The translations under genes were made by a program, and so were the position numbers. Source: Serinicoccus profundi (GTDB lineage Bacteria > Actinomycetota > Actinomycetes > Actinomycetales > Dermatophilaceae). Taken from it: a stretch of DNA of 64,000 nucleotides. The notes under the pieces were generated by a model that worked only from the letters and a program-made list of their open reading frames with translations, was not told where the DNA came from and did no database searches. Below are positions 1 through 9,524 of this stretch, piece by piece (position 1 is the stretch's first letter; each line of letters begins with the position of its first letter). Location of the stretch: the NCBI RefSeq assembly GCF_008001015.1, contig NZ_CP042862.1, forward strand, positions 2,542,001 through 2,606,000, given 5' to 3'.

Positions 1-76
1 AGACAGACACCACAGGCCGCTGGACACCGGCGAGGGCAGCGATGCCGCGCAGCGAGAGGACGTACTGGTCAGACAT
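1..76 (-). CDS. Truncated CDS, helix-turn-helix N-terminus (possible N-6 DNA methylase)
   Basis: Only the first 25 codons are in the window. The ATG (74-76 on the complement) is preceded by a strong GGGAGG ribosome binding site. The visible peptide contains the segment IAALAGVQRPVVSV, which looks like a winged/AlpA-type helix-turn-helix. From memory, a very similar segment opens many actinobacterial N-6 DNA methylase proteins, but the catalytic part is off the edge, so this identity is only suggested. It is divergent from the nuclease-like gene at 253 and shares a short intergenic region with it. Other HTH regulators remain possible. Confidence 0.5.
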   Translation of the reverse strand, partial: MSDQYVLSLRGIAALAGVQRPVVSV

Positions 77-157
77 CGTGCGCTCCTCCCTGTGGCAGGT
101 GACAGTTGGACTACTCCCGACACTAGACGAGGAATTGGCTGGGGTCGGGGTGCCCGG

Positions 158-175
158 TGATAACCCCTCTTATCA
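158..175. promoter_or_regulatory. Palindrome TGATAA-N6-TTATCA in a divergent intergenic region
   Basis: Perfect 6-bp arms separated by CCCCTC lie between the two divergent left-edge genes (starts at 76 and 253). The surrounding DNA is more AT-rich than the rest of the window, as expected for a promoter. A dimeric repressor site for one or both genes is the natural reading, but the binding protein is unknown. Confidence 0.4.
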
Positions 176-252
176 GATTTCTCCCTTGTCGCAGCACTTG
201 AAGAGCGGGGAGGGTGGCCACGACCACCTACCGCCGTCGAAAGGCATCGATC

Positions 253-1704
253 ATGACCGGCATACCCCTTCACTCTGTCCGCCTGGACCGCACCTCCTCC
301 GCGCTCATCATCAAGGCGCTCACCATCGCTCATCCCGCTGTCACTACCGAAGCCCTGCGTTGGACGACCGGTGCGCGGGGCACCCCGGTGCCCGCTGAGG
401 ACGCATCGGTCGCCGACCTCACGGCCTACGCCGAGCAGGCGCTGATCGTCGGCACCCAGGCCATCGCCGCGGCCGGCGGGACCCAGGACACCTACAACCT
501 GGAACAGCTCATCCAGGATGTCGGCACGAGGACCGTCGAGGCGTCGGCCGCCGCGGCAACGGCAACTGGCAAGGCGATGACCGGCGCGGCGGACAGCATG
601 CGACATATCACCGCCGAGGTGTCCAAGGCCTTGAGGGAGGCCAACGACGCCTCCCGTGAGACCTTCACTGCCACGGTGACCCAGGCCAAGAGCGACCTGC
701 AGAGCCAGGTGCGGGCCCTCGTCGGCGGGGAGGACCCACAGCTCGTGACCAAGCTCGACGCGCTGCTCGTCACGTTCAGCTCGAAGCTCACCGACCGGAC
801 GGACAAGCGGACGACGGAGCTCTTCGAGAAGGCGACGAGGGCTCTCGACCCCGCGGACCCCACCTCGCCCCTAGCCCGTCACCAGCGCGAGTTGGCCGAG
901 CAGCAGGCAGGTCTCACCACGCACCTCAACAGCCAGCACGAGGCACTCCTCACGGCCGTCGACGAGATCAGGACGAGCCTGGCCACCCAGAAGGCCGCCA
1001 GTGAGGTGGCCGCGAAATTGGCGTCCGTCACGCCACTCAAGGGCGGCACCTTCGAAGCGCGTGTGCACGCCGTGATGCAGGCTCTCGCCGTCGGACTGGG
1101 GGACGAGTATGCAGAGACCGGCACGCTGGGCGGCCTGGTCCAGGGCTCCCGCAAGGGCGACGGCGTGCTGACCGTGATGGGCGGCCCCGCTCGCGTGGTC
1201 GTCGAGATGCACGACGCCAAGGCTCGGCGAGACTGGACCGCATACCTGGAAGAATCCGAGAGGAACCGCGGCGCGAACGCATCCATCGGGGTCGTGCCGA
1301 CCCTGGCACAGAACAATGACCAGCAGGTGCGCGTCATGGGACCACGCCGCGTCGTGGTCGTCTTCGACCCGCAGACGGACGACCCCGCGATGATGCGGCT
1401 CGCCATCCAGATCTTGCGGGTCGCCTCCCTCGCCGCCGCGCACGAAGGGCACACTGGAGCCGTTGAGGTCGCCAGGGAGCACGTCGCTCAAGCACTGACT
1501 GAACTCTCGCGTATCCAGAAGATCCGGACGTCGGCGTCGGTCGTCAAGAAGGAGGCCGACAAGGTCGACCGCCAGGCTGAGCAACTGGACACGCAGTTGA
1601 GCAGGCTGTTGCTTCAGACCCAGACGGCTCTCATCGAGCCGTCCAGCACGACAGCGCTCGGAAGTGGTGAGGCCCAGCAGGTCTCTACCACGGGCGCGGC
1701 CTGA
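253..1704 (+). CDS. Coiled-coil protein with RmuC/DUF2130-like nuclease region
   Basis: Encodes about 483 residues. The first two thirds are Ala/Glu/Lys/Thr-rich and look like long helical coiled coil. A more globular segment follows at about residues 270-410, with G-T-x-F-E near its start, then KGDGV, then VVVEMHDAK and a conserved-looking RGANASIGVV. This order resembles the PD-(D/E)xK core of RmuC/DUF2130 proteins (KGD, E-x-K, R-x-A...V), although the E-x-K motif is not standard. The ATG at 253 has GAAAGG eight bases upstream; an in-frame GTG at 214 is an alternative. It ends three bases from the end of argG. A role in DNA processing or phage defence together with the divergent HTH gene is inference. 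Confidence 0.55.
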   Translation: MTGIPLHSVRLDRTSSALIIKALTIAHPAVTTEALRWTTGARGTPVPAEDASVADLTAYAEQALIVGTQAIAAAGGTQDTYNLEQLIQDVGTRTVEASAAAATATGKAMTGAADSMRHITAEVSKALREANDASRETFTATVTQAKSDLQSQVRALVGGEDPQLVTKLDALLVTFSSKLTDRTDKRTTELFEKATRALDPADPTSPLARHQRELAEQQAGLTTHLNSQHEALLTAVDEIRTSLATQKAASEVAAKLASVTPLKGGTFEARVHAVMQALAVGLGDEYAETGTLGGLVQGSRKGDGVLTVMGGPARVVVEMHDAKARRDWTAYLEESERNRGANASIGVVPTLAQNNDQQVRVMGPRRVVVVFDPQTDDPAMMRLAIQILRVASLAAAHEGHTGAVEVAREHVAQALTELSRIQKIRTSASVVKKEADKVDRQAEQLDTQLSRLLLQTQTALIEPSSTTALGSGEAQQVSTTGAA

Positions 1705-1707
1705 GGC

Positions 1708-3240
<1,533 letters not shown>

Positions 3241-3285
3241 TCAGGAGGCTCTTCCCCTGGGGGTCGAGGCGTGGTGAGATGGGGT

Positions 3286-4611
3286 ATGCGCCGGCTCGCC
3301 GACCTCGTGGCCGCCCCGGAGGAGGCCTCGGCCGGCCGAGGGTGGCGGGCGCTGCCCCTCGCCTGGCGGACGCTGCTCGCCGGATGGCGACCCGACCTCG
3401 TCAACCTCGTGCGGATGACGACCGCCGCGGTGCTGGCCTACGTCATCACCCGCCTCGTGACGGTCGGTCCGATCGACCTCACCTGTGCCCTGACCGCCAT
3501 CCTCGTGACCCAGGCCAGCGCGACCGGCTCGCTGCGGATGGGGATGGTGCGTGTCGGCGCGGTGCTCACCGGCATCGGCGTCGCCCTCGTGGTCTCCATC
3601 TGGGTCGGGCTCACGTGGTGGTCGCTGGCGATCGTCATCTTCGCCTCACTGCTGCTCGGCAGCCTCTTCCGGCTCGGGCCCCAGGCGCTGGAGACCCCCA
3701 TCAGCGGCATGCTCATCCTCGGGGCGTCGCTGCAGAACACCGCCGCCGAGACGCGGGTCCTCACGACGCTCATCGGCGCCGGGGTCGGCATCCTGCTGCC
3801 TCTCCTGTGGCCCCCGGCCATCCCGCTCGGCCGGGCGAGCGCCTCCGTCCGGGCCGTGGCCCGACGGCTCTCCGAGGTGTTCAGCGCCGCTGCCGCGGAC
3901 CTCGACGAGGCGCCGCTGACCGGTGACGCGCTCGCCGAGCACCTACGCGCCGCGCGCGACGTGGGTGACGACCTGGGCCGGGCGGGCGAGCTGGTGGGCC
4001 AGGTGGAAGAGATGTGGCAGTGGAACACGCGCACCCTCGGCCGGGCGGACGTGAGTCCCCTGCTCCGCTCCGGCCTCGACGCCCTGCAGGACTGCGCCGC
4101 GGCCAGCCGGGCGCTCTTCATCGCCTTGGCGCAGGAGGCACCGAGCCGCACGGAGGGCGGACAGGTCGCCACCCCCGAGTTCTCGGACGAGGTGCGCGCC
4201 GCCATGTCCGTCGTCCTCGGGGACGTCGGGGCCTGCATCGACTCCTTCGGTCAGCTGGTGGAGGCCGAGATCTCCGGACAGGAGCAGCACCGTCGCGAGC
4301 GCCTCGACCACAACGTGGAGCTGCTGCGGGAGACCCGCGCGATCCTCACCGAGCTGATGTTGATGGAGTCCGACGGTGGCCCGACCGACCAGTGGCTGCT
4401 GCGCGGGTCCATCCTGCGGGCCGTCGACCGGATCCTGCAGGTGCTGGACGCACCGGCTCGAGCCAGACAGCACGCTCGGTGGCGGGACGGGCAGGGAGAC
4501 CGGCCACTCCCCGGCCCCGCGACGTCACAGGAGTTCGTCCCGCTCGACCGCGCCCTGCTCACCTCGGTGCGACGAGCTGGACGCCGGGCCCGTTTTCCCG
4601 GCCGCCGGTGA
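3286..4611 (+). CDS. FUSC/aromatic acid exporter-family membrane protein
   Basis: The N-terminal half (about residues 30-180) holds around six hydrophobic segments in the pattern of the FUSC/ArAE (DUF939) domain, including ALTAILVTQASATGSLRMG and the following helices. The C-terminal half (about residues 185-441) is a soluble, charged helical domain with long alpha segments. Family members export small aromatic acids or act as fusaric-acid-type efflux proteins; the substrate here cannot be read from sequence. The ATG at 3286 is used, and an in-frame GTG lies five codons upstream. It is divergent from argG and ends four bases before the convergent lipoprotein gene. Confidence 0.8.
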   Translation: MRRLADLVAAPEEASAGRGWRALPLAWRTLLAGWRPDLVNLVRMTTAAVLAYVITRLVTVGPIDLTCALTAILVTQASATGSLRMGMVRVGAVLTGIGVALVVSIWVGLTWWSLAIVIFASLLLGSLFRLGPQALETPISGMLILGASLQNTAAETRVLTTLIGAGVGILLPLLWPPAIPLGRASASVRAVARRLSEVFSAAAADLDEAPLTGDALAEHLRAARDVGDDLGRAGELVGQVEEMWQWNTRTLGRADVSPLLRSGLDALQDCAAASRALFIALAQEAPSRTEGGQVATPEFSDEVRAAMSVVLGDVGACIDSFGQLVEAEISGQEQHRRERLDHNVELLRETRAILTELMLMESDGGPTDQWLLRGSILRAVDRILQVLDAPARARQHARWRDGQGDRPLPGPATSQEFVPLDRALLTSVRRAGRRARFPGRR

Positions 4612-4615
4612 CGAG

Positions 4616-5362
4616 TCAGTCTGGGTAGAGGACCTCATCGGGTGGCGTGTCGGGACAGGCATCGAAGAGCTCGTTATCCTGCTCGGCAGCGACCAGTGCT
4701 TCGAGCTGCTCGAAGACCGCCTCCTCCGAGAGCGGGCTCCACACCTGATACCCCGTGCGCGCGTAGTCATCGACGAACACCTCGTAGGACGGGGGCGCCG
4801 CTGTTTCAACACCAAGCTCCCGAAGACAAGAGATGGTCTCCTCAACCCGCCAGTCGTAGAGGAGACGCAACTGCTCCAGGTTGTAGGGCTCTAGGTATTT
4901 GTGCTCCAGGGGGTATTGCGTGGAGCAGACATAACCGGCGACCTTGAGCGCATCTTCCTGAGACGGGTCGAACTCGATGCCTCGCTGGCCATGAACATCG
5001 ACTGAACTGGGGAAGCCCTGCTCCTCCATACACGAGTGGTAGATGTCGTTGATCTCCTCCGGGCCAACTGCGCGGACGGTCTCAACTTCTGGGCGCATGC
5101 TCTCGGGGAGGCCTAACTCTTGCCAGGCAGCGTCTTGAGCCTCGGCTTCCGTTCGTGGGCGCTCCGGTGCAGCCGCGGCGACCGCGGAACTCAACGCCTG
5201 GTCGTCCCACTCCGCAGTGGCGGGTGCTGACTCAGCAGCGCTGGGCTGCACGGACGAAGACGCGCGCGCGACAGGCTCTTGGCTCTGAGTGGCAGCACAA
5301 CCTGACAACCCCAGGTGGATTGTGACAATGAAGGCGACTTTCGTCATGCCGAACGAGGGCAT
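4616..5362 (-). CDS. Putative lipoprotein of unknown function
   Basis: 248 residues with a short signal peptide and the lipobox LSGC (Cys about residue 22), followed by a Ser/Ala/Pro-rich linker and an acidic domain with several Cys (for example YHSCMEEQGF, YVCSTQY, ISCLRELG, FDACPD). Four or more Cys in an exported domain suggest disulfides. The start ATG at 5362 has AAGGAC six bases upstream. It begins 11 bases after the stop of the small secreted protein gene, so the two are probably co-transcribed. Codon use and base composition are visibly less GC-rich than in flanking genes, suggesting transfer. No family recognised. Confidence 0.6.
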   Translation of the reverse strand: MPSFGMTKVAFIVTIHLGLSGCAATQSQEPVARASSSVQPSAAESAPATAEWDDQALSSAVAAAAPERPRTEAEAQDAAWQELGLPESMRPEVETVRAVGPEEINDIYHSCMEEQGFPSSVDVHGQRGIEFDPSQEDALKVAGYVCSTQYPLEHKYLEPYNLEQLRLLYDWRVEETISCLRELGVETAAPPSYEVFVDDYARTGYQVWSPLSEEAVFEQLEALVAAEQDNELFDACPDTPPDEVLYPD

Positions 5363-5373
5363 CGACCAGTCCT

Positions 5374-5700
5374 TCACTGGGGGCGCGTGTAGCAATACCG
5401 TCGCGCGATCTCGAAACTCTCATAAGGGGTGCTGTTCGACATGTTCCATGAGCCACTCACGTACGGCGATCGCGTCCGGAAATCATGCTGGGTCGTATAG
5501 GTGTAGGCCACTCCTGAGCCACTGCTGGGATAGTAGGTATGCACGTGCTTCAGGTAACTATAGGTGTTGCTGTGAAGATTGGTTGAGTACTGTGACCCAC
5601 AGTTTCCCCCCGACGCATAGCCTGCCTGCGCGCCAGAAGCCTGCACCATGAGCAGGACCATAGCTCCGCAGAGTGCGAAGAACTTCTTGCCAACTCCCAT
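5374..5700 (-). CDS. Small secreted Tyr/Ser-rich protein, unknown
   Basis: 108 residues. A clear signal peptide (MGVGKKFFALCGAMVLL then ASGAQA, cleavage about residue 26) precedes a mature chain of about 82 residues rich in Tyr, Ser, Thr and His, with two Cys (after ASGGN and near the C-terminus in RRYCYT) that could pair. The ATG at 5700 has GAGGAAGGGG immediately upstream, a near-ideal ribosome binding site. Neighbours are a downstream lipoprotein and an upstream ABC permease on the same strand. Size, signal peptide and neighbouring ABC genes recall bacteriocin-type peptides, but the lactococcin 972 pattern is not seen, so function is unknown. Confidence 0.6.
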   Translation of the reverse strand: MGVGKKFFALCGAMVLLMVQASGAQAGYASGGNCGSQYSTNLHSNTYSYLKHVHTYYPSSGSGVAYTYTTQHDFRTRSPYVSGSWNMSNSTPYESFEIARRYCYTRPQ

Positions 5701-5782
5701 CACTTCCCCTTCCTCAAGCGCCCCTGAGGGCGAGGATCGATGTCCCACCAACTCTCGAGTGACCTGGTTGCCGACAACCTTT

Positions 5783-5793
5783 CCCCCCCCCCC
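5783..5793. repeat. Poly-C tract (11 nt)
   Basis: A homopolymer of 11 C lies in the 156-bp gap between the ABC permease stop (5857) and the small secreted protein start (5700). Such tracts are prone to slippage. Nothing else was recognised in this gap. Confidence 0.7.
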
Positions 5794-5856
5794 GGCTTCC
5801 ATGTCAAGAAGGGAGAGGCAATCTGTTCAAGATCGCCGCTTGCCGGCCTTCGCTGG

Positions 5857-6567
5857 TCACTCATCGCCCCGCAGCTGAAAGCGGGAGAGCCGCCAACCAG
5901 CGGCAGCGACACCCACCACCAGCAGCACCAGGGCCGCGACGACGGCATAGGCCACCGTCAGGTCGGCCACCGGAAGGTCGACGTCGGCGGCAGCCTCCCC
6001 GAGCCGCTCGGCGATCGAGCGGACCGAGACATAGCGCAGGCCGGACAGGAAGCGACCGAGGAGCTGCTCCACCACGAGCACGTAGAGCAGACCGGCGATC
6101 ATGCCGTGCCGGGTCGCGGCCGACAGAGCCGTGAACAACGCGGTGTAAAGAAGGGTGGCGGCCCCCCCGGTGACCAGCGAGACGATGACCCACCGGTCGC
6201 TGAGCCCCCCGGCCACCGAGGCGCCGAGCAGACCACCCACCGCCGCCACCGTCGCGACCCCCGCTGCCGCGGCATACTTCGAGGCGGCCACGGCATACCT
6301 GCTCACCGGGGTGGAGAGGAGGTAGACGACCGATCCGTCGTCGATCTCCGGACCGAGGACGCCGTTGGCCGCGAGCAGCGCCACCAGCGGCACGACGAGG
6401 GCGATGCCGACCTCGACGATCACGGCGTCGGCCGACACGGGCTCACCGGTGAGCACCCGGAGCACCCCCGAGAGCACCACGAGGAGCACCGGCAGGGCGA
6501 GGATCACCAGGCCGCGGCGCTGACCGACGAGCGCCTGGAGCGCGAGTCTCATGATCGTGACGTTCAT
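5857..6567 (-). CDS. ABC-2 type transporter permease
   Basis: 236 residues with six predicted membrane segments typical of ABC-2 permeases (for example GLVILALPVLLVVLSGVL, ALVVPLVALLAANGVL). The motif LGPEIDDGSVVYLLSTPVSR between segments 2 and 3 is characteristic of Gld/NosY-like permeases that partner a CcmA-type ATPase. The start codon overlaps the end of the ATPase gene by four bases (ATGA), so the two are translationally coupled. It is the last of four overlapping genes forming two ATPase/permease pairs. Substrate unknown. Confidence 0.85.
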   Translation of the reverse strand: MNVTIMRLALQALVGQRRGLVILALPVLLVVLSGVLRVLTGEPVSADAVIVEVGIALVVPLVALLAANGVLGPEIDDGSVVYLLSTPVSRYAVAASKYAAAAGVATVAAVGGLLGASVAGGLSDRWVIVSLVTGGAATLLYTALFTALSAATRHGMIAGLLYVLVVEQLLGRFLSGLRYVSVRSIAERLGEAAADVDLPVADLTVAYAVVAALVLLVVGVAAAGWRLSRFQLRGDE

Positions 6568-7487
6568 GACTGCACCAGGTAGGTGAACACCGACTCCAGG
6601 CTCTCGTCCGAGGGCGCGAGCTCGCGCACCGTGATGCCGGCGGATCTCGCCAGCCGGGGCAGGGCGCGGCAGAAGGCACCCATGTCGGTCACCTCCACCG
6701 TGATCGCCTCACCGGTCCCGACGCGTCCCAGCGCGACCGATCGCACGCTGTCCTGACCCATGAGGGTCGCGGCGAGGGCGCGGTCGTCGGTCGAGCGCAC
6801 GACGTAGTGGCTGGGCCGGTCGGTCATGAGCCGGCGGATCGCCCCGAAGTCGCCGCTGGCGGCGTGCCGACCGGAGACGACGACCTCGATGTGGCGTGCG
6901 ATCTGCTCGACCTCCTCCAGGATGTGGCTGGAGAAGAGGACCGTGCGGCCCTGCTCCCCCATCCGGGTCAGGAGCTCCATGAGGTGCATCCGCTGCCGCG
7001 GGTCGACGCCGTTGAACGGCTCGTCGAGCAGGAGCACCGTCGGCTCGTGCACGAGCGCCGAGGCGAGCTTGGCACGCTGACGCATCCCCTTGGAGTAGGT
7101 GCTGATCGACCGGTCCGCGGCGTCGGTCAGGTCGACCTCGGCGAGCGCACGGGCGGTGGCCGCGCGGGCGTCGGGGAGCCGGTTCAGCTCCGCCGAGGCC
7201 TGCACGAAGGACCGCCCGGTGAGGTAGGAGAAGCTCACCTCCCGCTCGGGCACGAGACCCAGGTCACGGTATGCCGCGACGTTGCGCCAGACGGGGGCGT
7301 CGCCGAGGCGGATCTCACCGGCCGAGGGGGCGAGGAAGCCGGCCATCATGGCGATGAGGGTGGACTTGCCGGCGCCGTTGGGGCCGAGGAGGCCGGTGAC
7401 ACCGGGACGGATGGTCATGGAGACGTCGTTGACGGCGACGACGTTGCCGTACCACCGGGAGACGCCGGCCAGGCTGAGGTCGGTCAT
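6564..7487 (-). CDS. ABC transporter ATP-binding protein
   Basis: 307 residues. Walker A is GPNGAGKST near residue 38, the signature is YSKGMRQRAKLA, and Walker B is LLLDEPFNGVD, all intact. The C-terminal extension of about 90 residues is typical of CcmA/NatA-like export ATPases. The ATG at 7487 overlaps the stop of the upstream permease (ATGA) and is preceded by AAGGGGG. It partners the downstream permease at 5857-6567. Confidence 0.93.
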   Translation of the reverse strand: MTDLSLAGVSRWYGNVVAVNDVSMTIRPGVTGLLGPNGAGKSTLIAMMAGFLAPSAGEIRLGDAPVWRNVAAYRDLGLVPEREVSFSYLTGRSFVQASAELNRLPDARAATARALAEVDLTDAADRSISTYSKGMRQRAKLASALVHEPTVLLLDEPFNGVDPRQRMHLMELLTRMGEQGRTVLFSSHILEEVEQIARHIEVVVSGRHAASGDFGAIRRLMTDRPSHYVVRSTDDRALAATLMGQDSVRSVALGRVGTGEAITVEVTDMGAFCRALPRLARSAGITVRELAPSDESLESVFTYLVQS

Positions 7488-8371
7488 CAGGCCCCCTTGC
7501 TGCGGTAGCGACGCACGAGCAGGACGAGGCCGAGCACCATGAGCGCGACCGCCGTCCCCAGGAGGAGGAGGCCGAGGCCGGTCGTCTCCGCCGGCGCCGG
7601 GAACTGGGTGGGGGCGTCGCCCAGGGCGACCTGCACGGAGTCGACGAGGACGAAGGGAGAGAGGAGGGCCGCCCAGTGGGCGAGGCTCAGCACGCCCTCT
7701 GAGCGGGCGACCTCCTGCAACCCGGCGGTCACCCCGATCCCGACGAGCAGCACCATGATCGAGCCGGCGATCGCCAGCCCGCGGCGCAGCGTCCAGGACG
7801 CGACGAGCGCAGCGACGGTGGCGACGAGCATGGCCAGCAGCACCGCACCCGCGAGGGCGACCGCGACCCGGGGGAGCTCCTCGCGCAGGGAGGCCCCCGC
7901 CGCGAGCCCGCCGATGAAGAGCACGAGCAGCGGGGTGAGCACGAAGGCGAGGATCGCCAGCACGAGCGAGGCCCAACGGGTCAGGGCGAAGGTCGTCGCC
8001 CCGAGGGGTCGGGCGAGGTAGAGGCTGATGACCCCCGAGCGCAGGTCGCGGCTGAAGAGCACAGGCGCCTGGGCCGCCACGAAGAGGACCACGAGGAAGG
8101 AGGACCCGGCGTTGTAGGCGGAGTAGGTGAGCAGGTCGGCCGAGAGCCCGATGATGCTCATGATCCCGACCTGGATGACGGCCGGGACCAGCGTCATCCC
8201 CAGCAGCGCGAAGGGCAGCACCTTGGCCTTGCCCGAGCGCCCGAAGCCGAAGACGGCCACGACCCCGGAGGCCAGGAGGGACCGGACGATGCCCGCGCGC
8301 GGGGTGCGCTCACCCGCATACCTCCGGTAACCGATGTCGTGGATGACCCCCGTGCTGTCCTGGGCGCTCAT
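7487..8371 (-). CDS. ABC-2 type transporter permease
   Basis: 294 residues. A cytoplasmic N-terminus containing the actinobacterial motif IHDIGYRRYAGERTPR is followed by six membrane segments and a basic C-terminus (LLVRRYRSKGA). It starts four bases inside the upstream ATPase gene (ATGA overlap) and ends overlapping the next ATPase by one codon. The first ATPase/permease pair of the operon (this gene with 8368-9354) resembles widely conserved actinobacterial exporters of unknown substrate. Confidence 0.88.
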   Translation of the reverse strand: MSAQDSTGVIHDIGYRRYAGERTPRAGIVRSLLASGVVAVFGFGRSGKAKVLPFALLGMTLVPAVIQVGIMSIIGLSADLLTYSAYNAGSSFLVVLFVAAQAPVLFSRDLRSGVISLYLARPLGATTFALTRWASLVLAILAFVLTPLLVLFIGGLAAGASLREELPRVAVALAGAVLLAMLVATVAALVASWTLRRGLAIAGSIMVLLVGIGVTAGLQEVARSEGVLSLAHWAALLSPFVLVDSVQVALGDAPTQFPAPAETTGLGLLLLGTAVALMVLGLVLLVRRYRSKGA

Positions 8372-9354
8372 GCGGGCACCTCGTCGCGGAAGACGTCCTC
8401 GAGGCGGCCGGTGCGCGCCTGGAGCCGGACCAGGCCCACGTCGAGGTCGGCAGCAGTGTCGCGGATGAGGTCGCGCAGCGCGTCGTGGGCGAGCGCCGCG
8501 GCGTCCGGGTCGAGGGGGGCTGCGGGGCTGCCGTCGACACCGGTCTGCGGGGCGGCGGGGTCGATCTCGATGAGGGTGCCCTGGGGGCGGCAGGTGAGGC
8601 CACGGGCGGCGAGCGCCTCCCCCATCCGCTGCTGAGCCTCCCCGTCGCCGACCACCTCGACCAGGACCGTGCCGGTGTCGGCGAGGAAGCTGCGGGTCTC
8701 CTCCGAGCGCAGCAGCTGCCCGCCGTCGAGGACGACGACGTGGTCGCTGATGCGCTCCAGCTCACCGAGCAGGTGGGAGGTGACCAGCACGGGTATGCCG
8801 AAGTCGTGCCCGATGCGCTGCACCAGCGCGAGCATGTCGTCGCGGGCGGCGGGGTCGAGGCCGTTGGTGGGCTCGTCGAGCATGACCAGCTCCGGGTCGT
8901 GGACCAGGGCCTGGGCCAGCTTGGCGCGCTGCTTCATCCCGGTGGAGTAGCCGCCCATGAGGCGGTAGCGCTCCTCGGCCAGGCCGACGTGGCGCAGGAC
9001 GTCCGCGGCGCGCTCCCGGGCCGCCGCGGGAGGGAGCCCGGACATGCGGCCCATGTGCACCACGAAGTCGATACAGCGCATGTCGGGGGGCAGGCAGTCG
9101 TGCTCCGGCATGTAGCCCACGACGCCCCGGATCGCCTCGCCGGCCTGGCCGATGTCGTGCCCGAGCACGGCCGCCGAGCCGGACGTGGGCACGAGGAGGC
9201 CGAGGAGGATCTTGATGAGGGTGGACTTGCCGGCGCCGTTGGCCCCGACGAGGCCGGTCACGCCGTCACCGACGTCGATGCTCAGGTCGGCCAGGGCAGG
9301 AGCCTGGGCGGAGCCGTAGCGCATCGTCAGCGCACGGGTCTGGATCACGGTCAC
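8368..9354 (-). CDS. ABC transporter ATP-binding protein
   Basis: 328 residues with Walker A GANGAGKST, signature YSTGMKQRAKLAQ and Walker B VMLDEPTNGLD. After the nucleotide-binding domain is a C-terminal domain with a Pro/Ala-rich loop (about residues 285-300) absent from the second ATPase. The GTG at 9354 is preferred because a TAGAGT -10 box ends seven bases upstream, implying a leaderless first gene of the operon. An ATG 24 codons upstream would place the promoter inside the gene. It heads the four-gene operon 9354-5857. Confidence 0.92.
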   Translation of the reverse strand: MTVIQTRALTMRYGSAQAPALADLSIDVGDGVTGLVGANGAGKSTLIKILLGLLVPTSGSAAVLGHDIGQAGEAIRGVVGYMPEHDCLPPDMRCIDFVVHMGRMSGLPPAAARERAADVLRHVGLAEERYRLMGGYSTGMKQRAKLAQALVHDPELVMLDEPTNGLDPAARDDMLALVQRIGHDFGIPVLVTSHLLGELERISDHVVVLDGGQLLRSEETRSFLADTGTVLVEVVGDGEAQQRMGEALAARGLTCRPQGTLIEIDPAAPQTGVDGSPAAPLDPDAAALAHDALRDLIRDTAADLDVGLVRLQARTGRLEDVFRDEVPA

Positions 9355-9361
9355 GCCAGCG

Positions 9362-9367
9362 ACTCTA
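9362..9367 (-). promoter_or_regulatory. -10 box (TAGAGT), leaderless ABC operon promoter
   Basis: TAGAGT on the minus strand ends seven bases before the GTG start at 9354, the distance expected for a transcript that starts at the start codon. No Shine-Dalgarno is visible. Confidence 0.5.
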
Positions 9368-9512
9368 ACCGTGGCCACCGACCCACCCCAGGGGGTTATC
9401 CCCCGAGGTCCTCGCAGGGCTGCCACCAGGACCCTCGGATCGGCGGACGCCCCGGCTCCCGCGGCGATGCGGCATACCCACTCACACCAGGGCGAGCCCC
9501 AGGTGCGGCGTC

Positions 9513-9518
9513 TAGGCT
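9513..9518 (+). promoter_or_regulatory. -10 box (TAGGCT) before adenosine deaminase
   Basis: TAGGCT ends six bases before the ATG at 9525, and no ribosome binding site is present. This is consistent with a leaderless mRNA. Confidence 0.5.
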
Positions 9519-9524
9519 GGGCCG

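Noticed and set aside
5374-5700. Lactococcin 972-family bacteriocin
   Set aside because: Size, signal peptide and neighbouring ABC genes fit, but the Gly-Gly-x-Trp start and family spacing are not seen; left as unknown.
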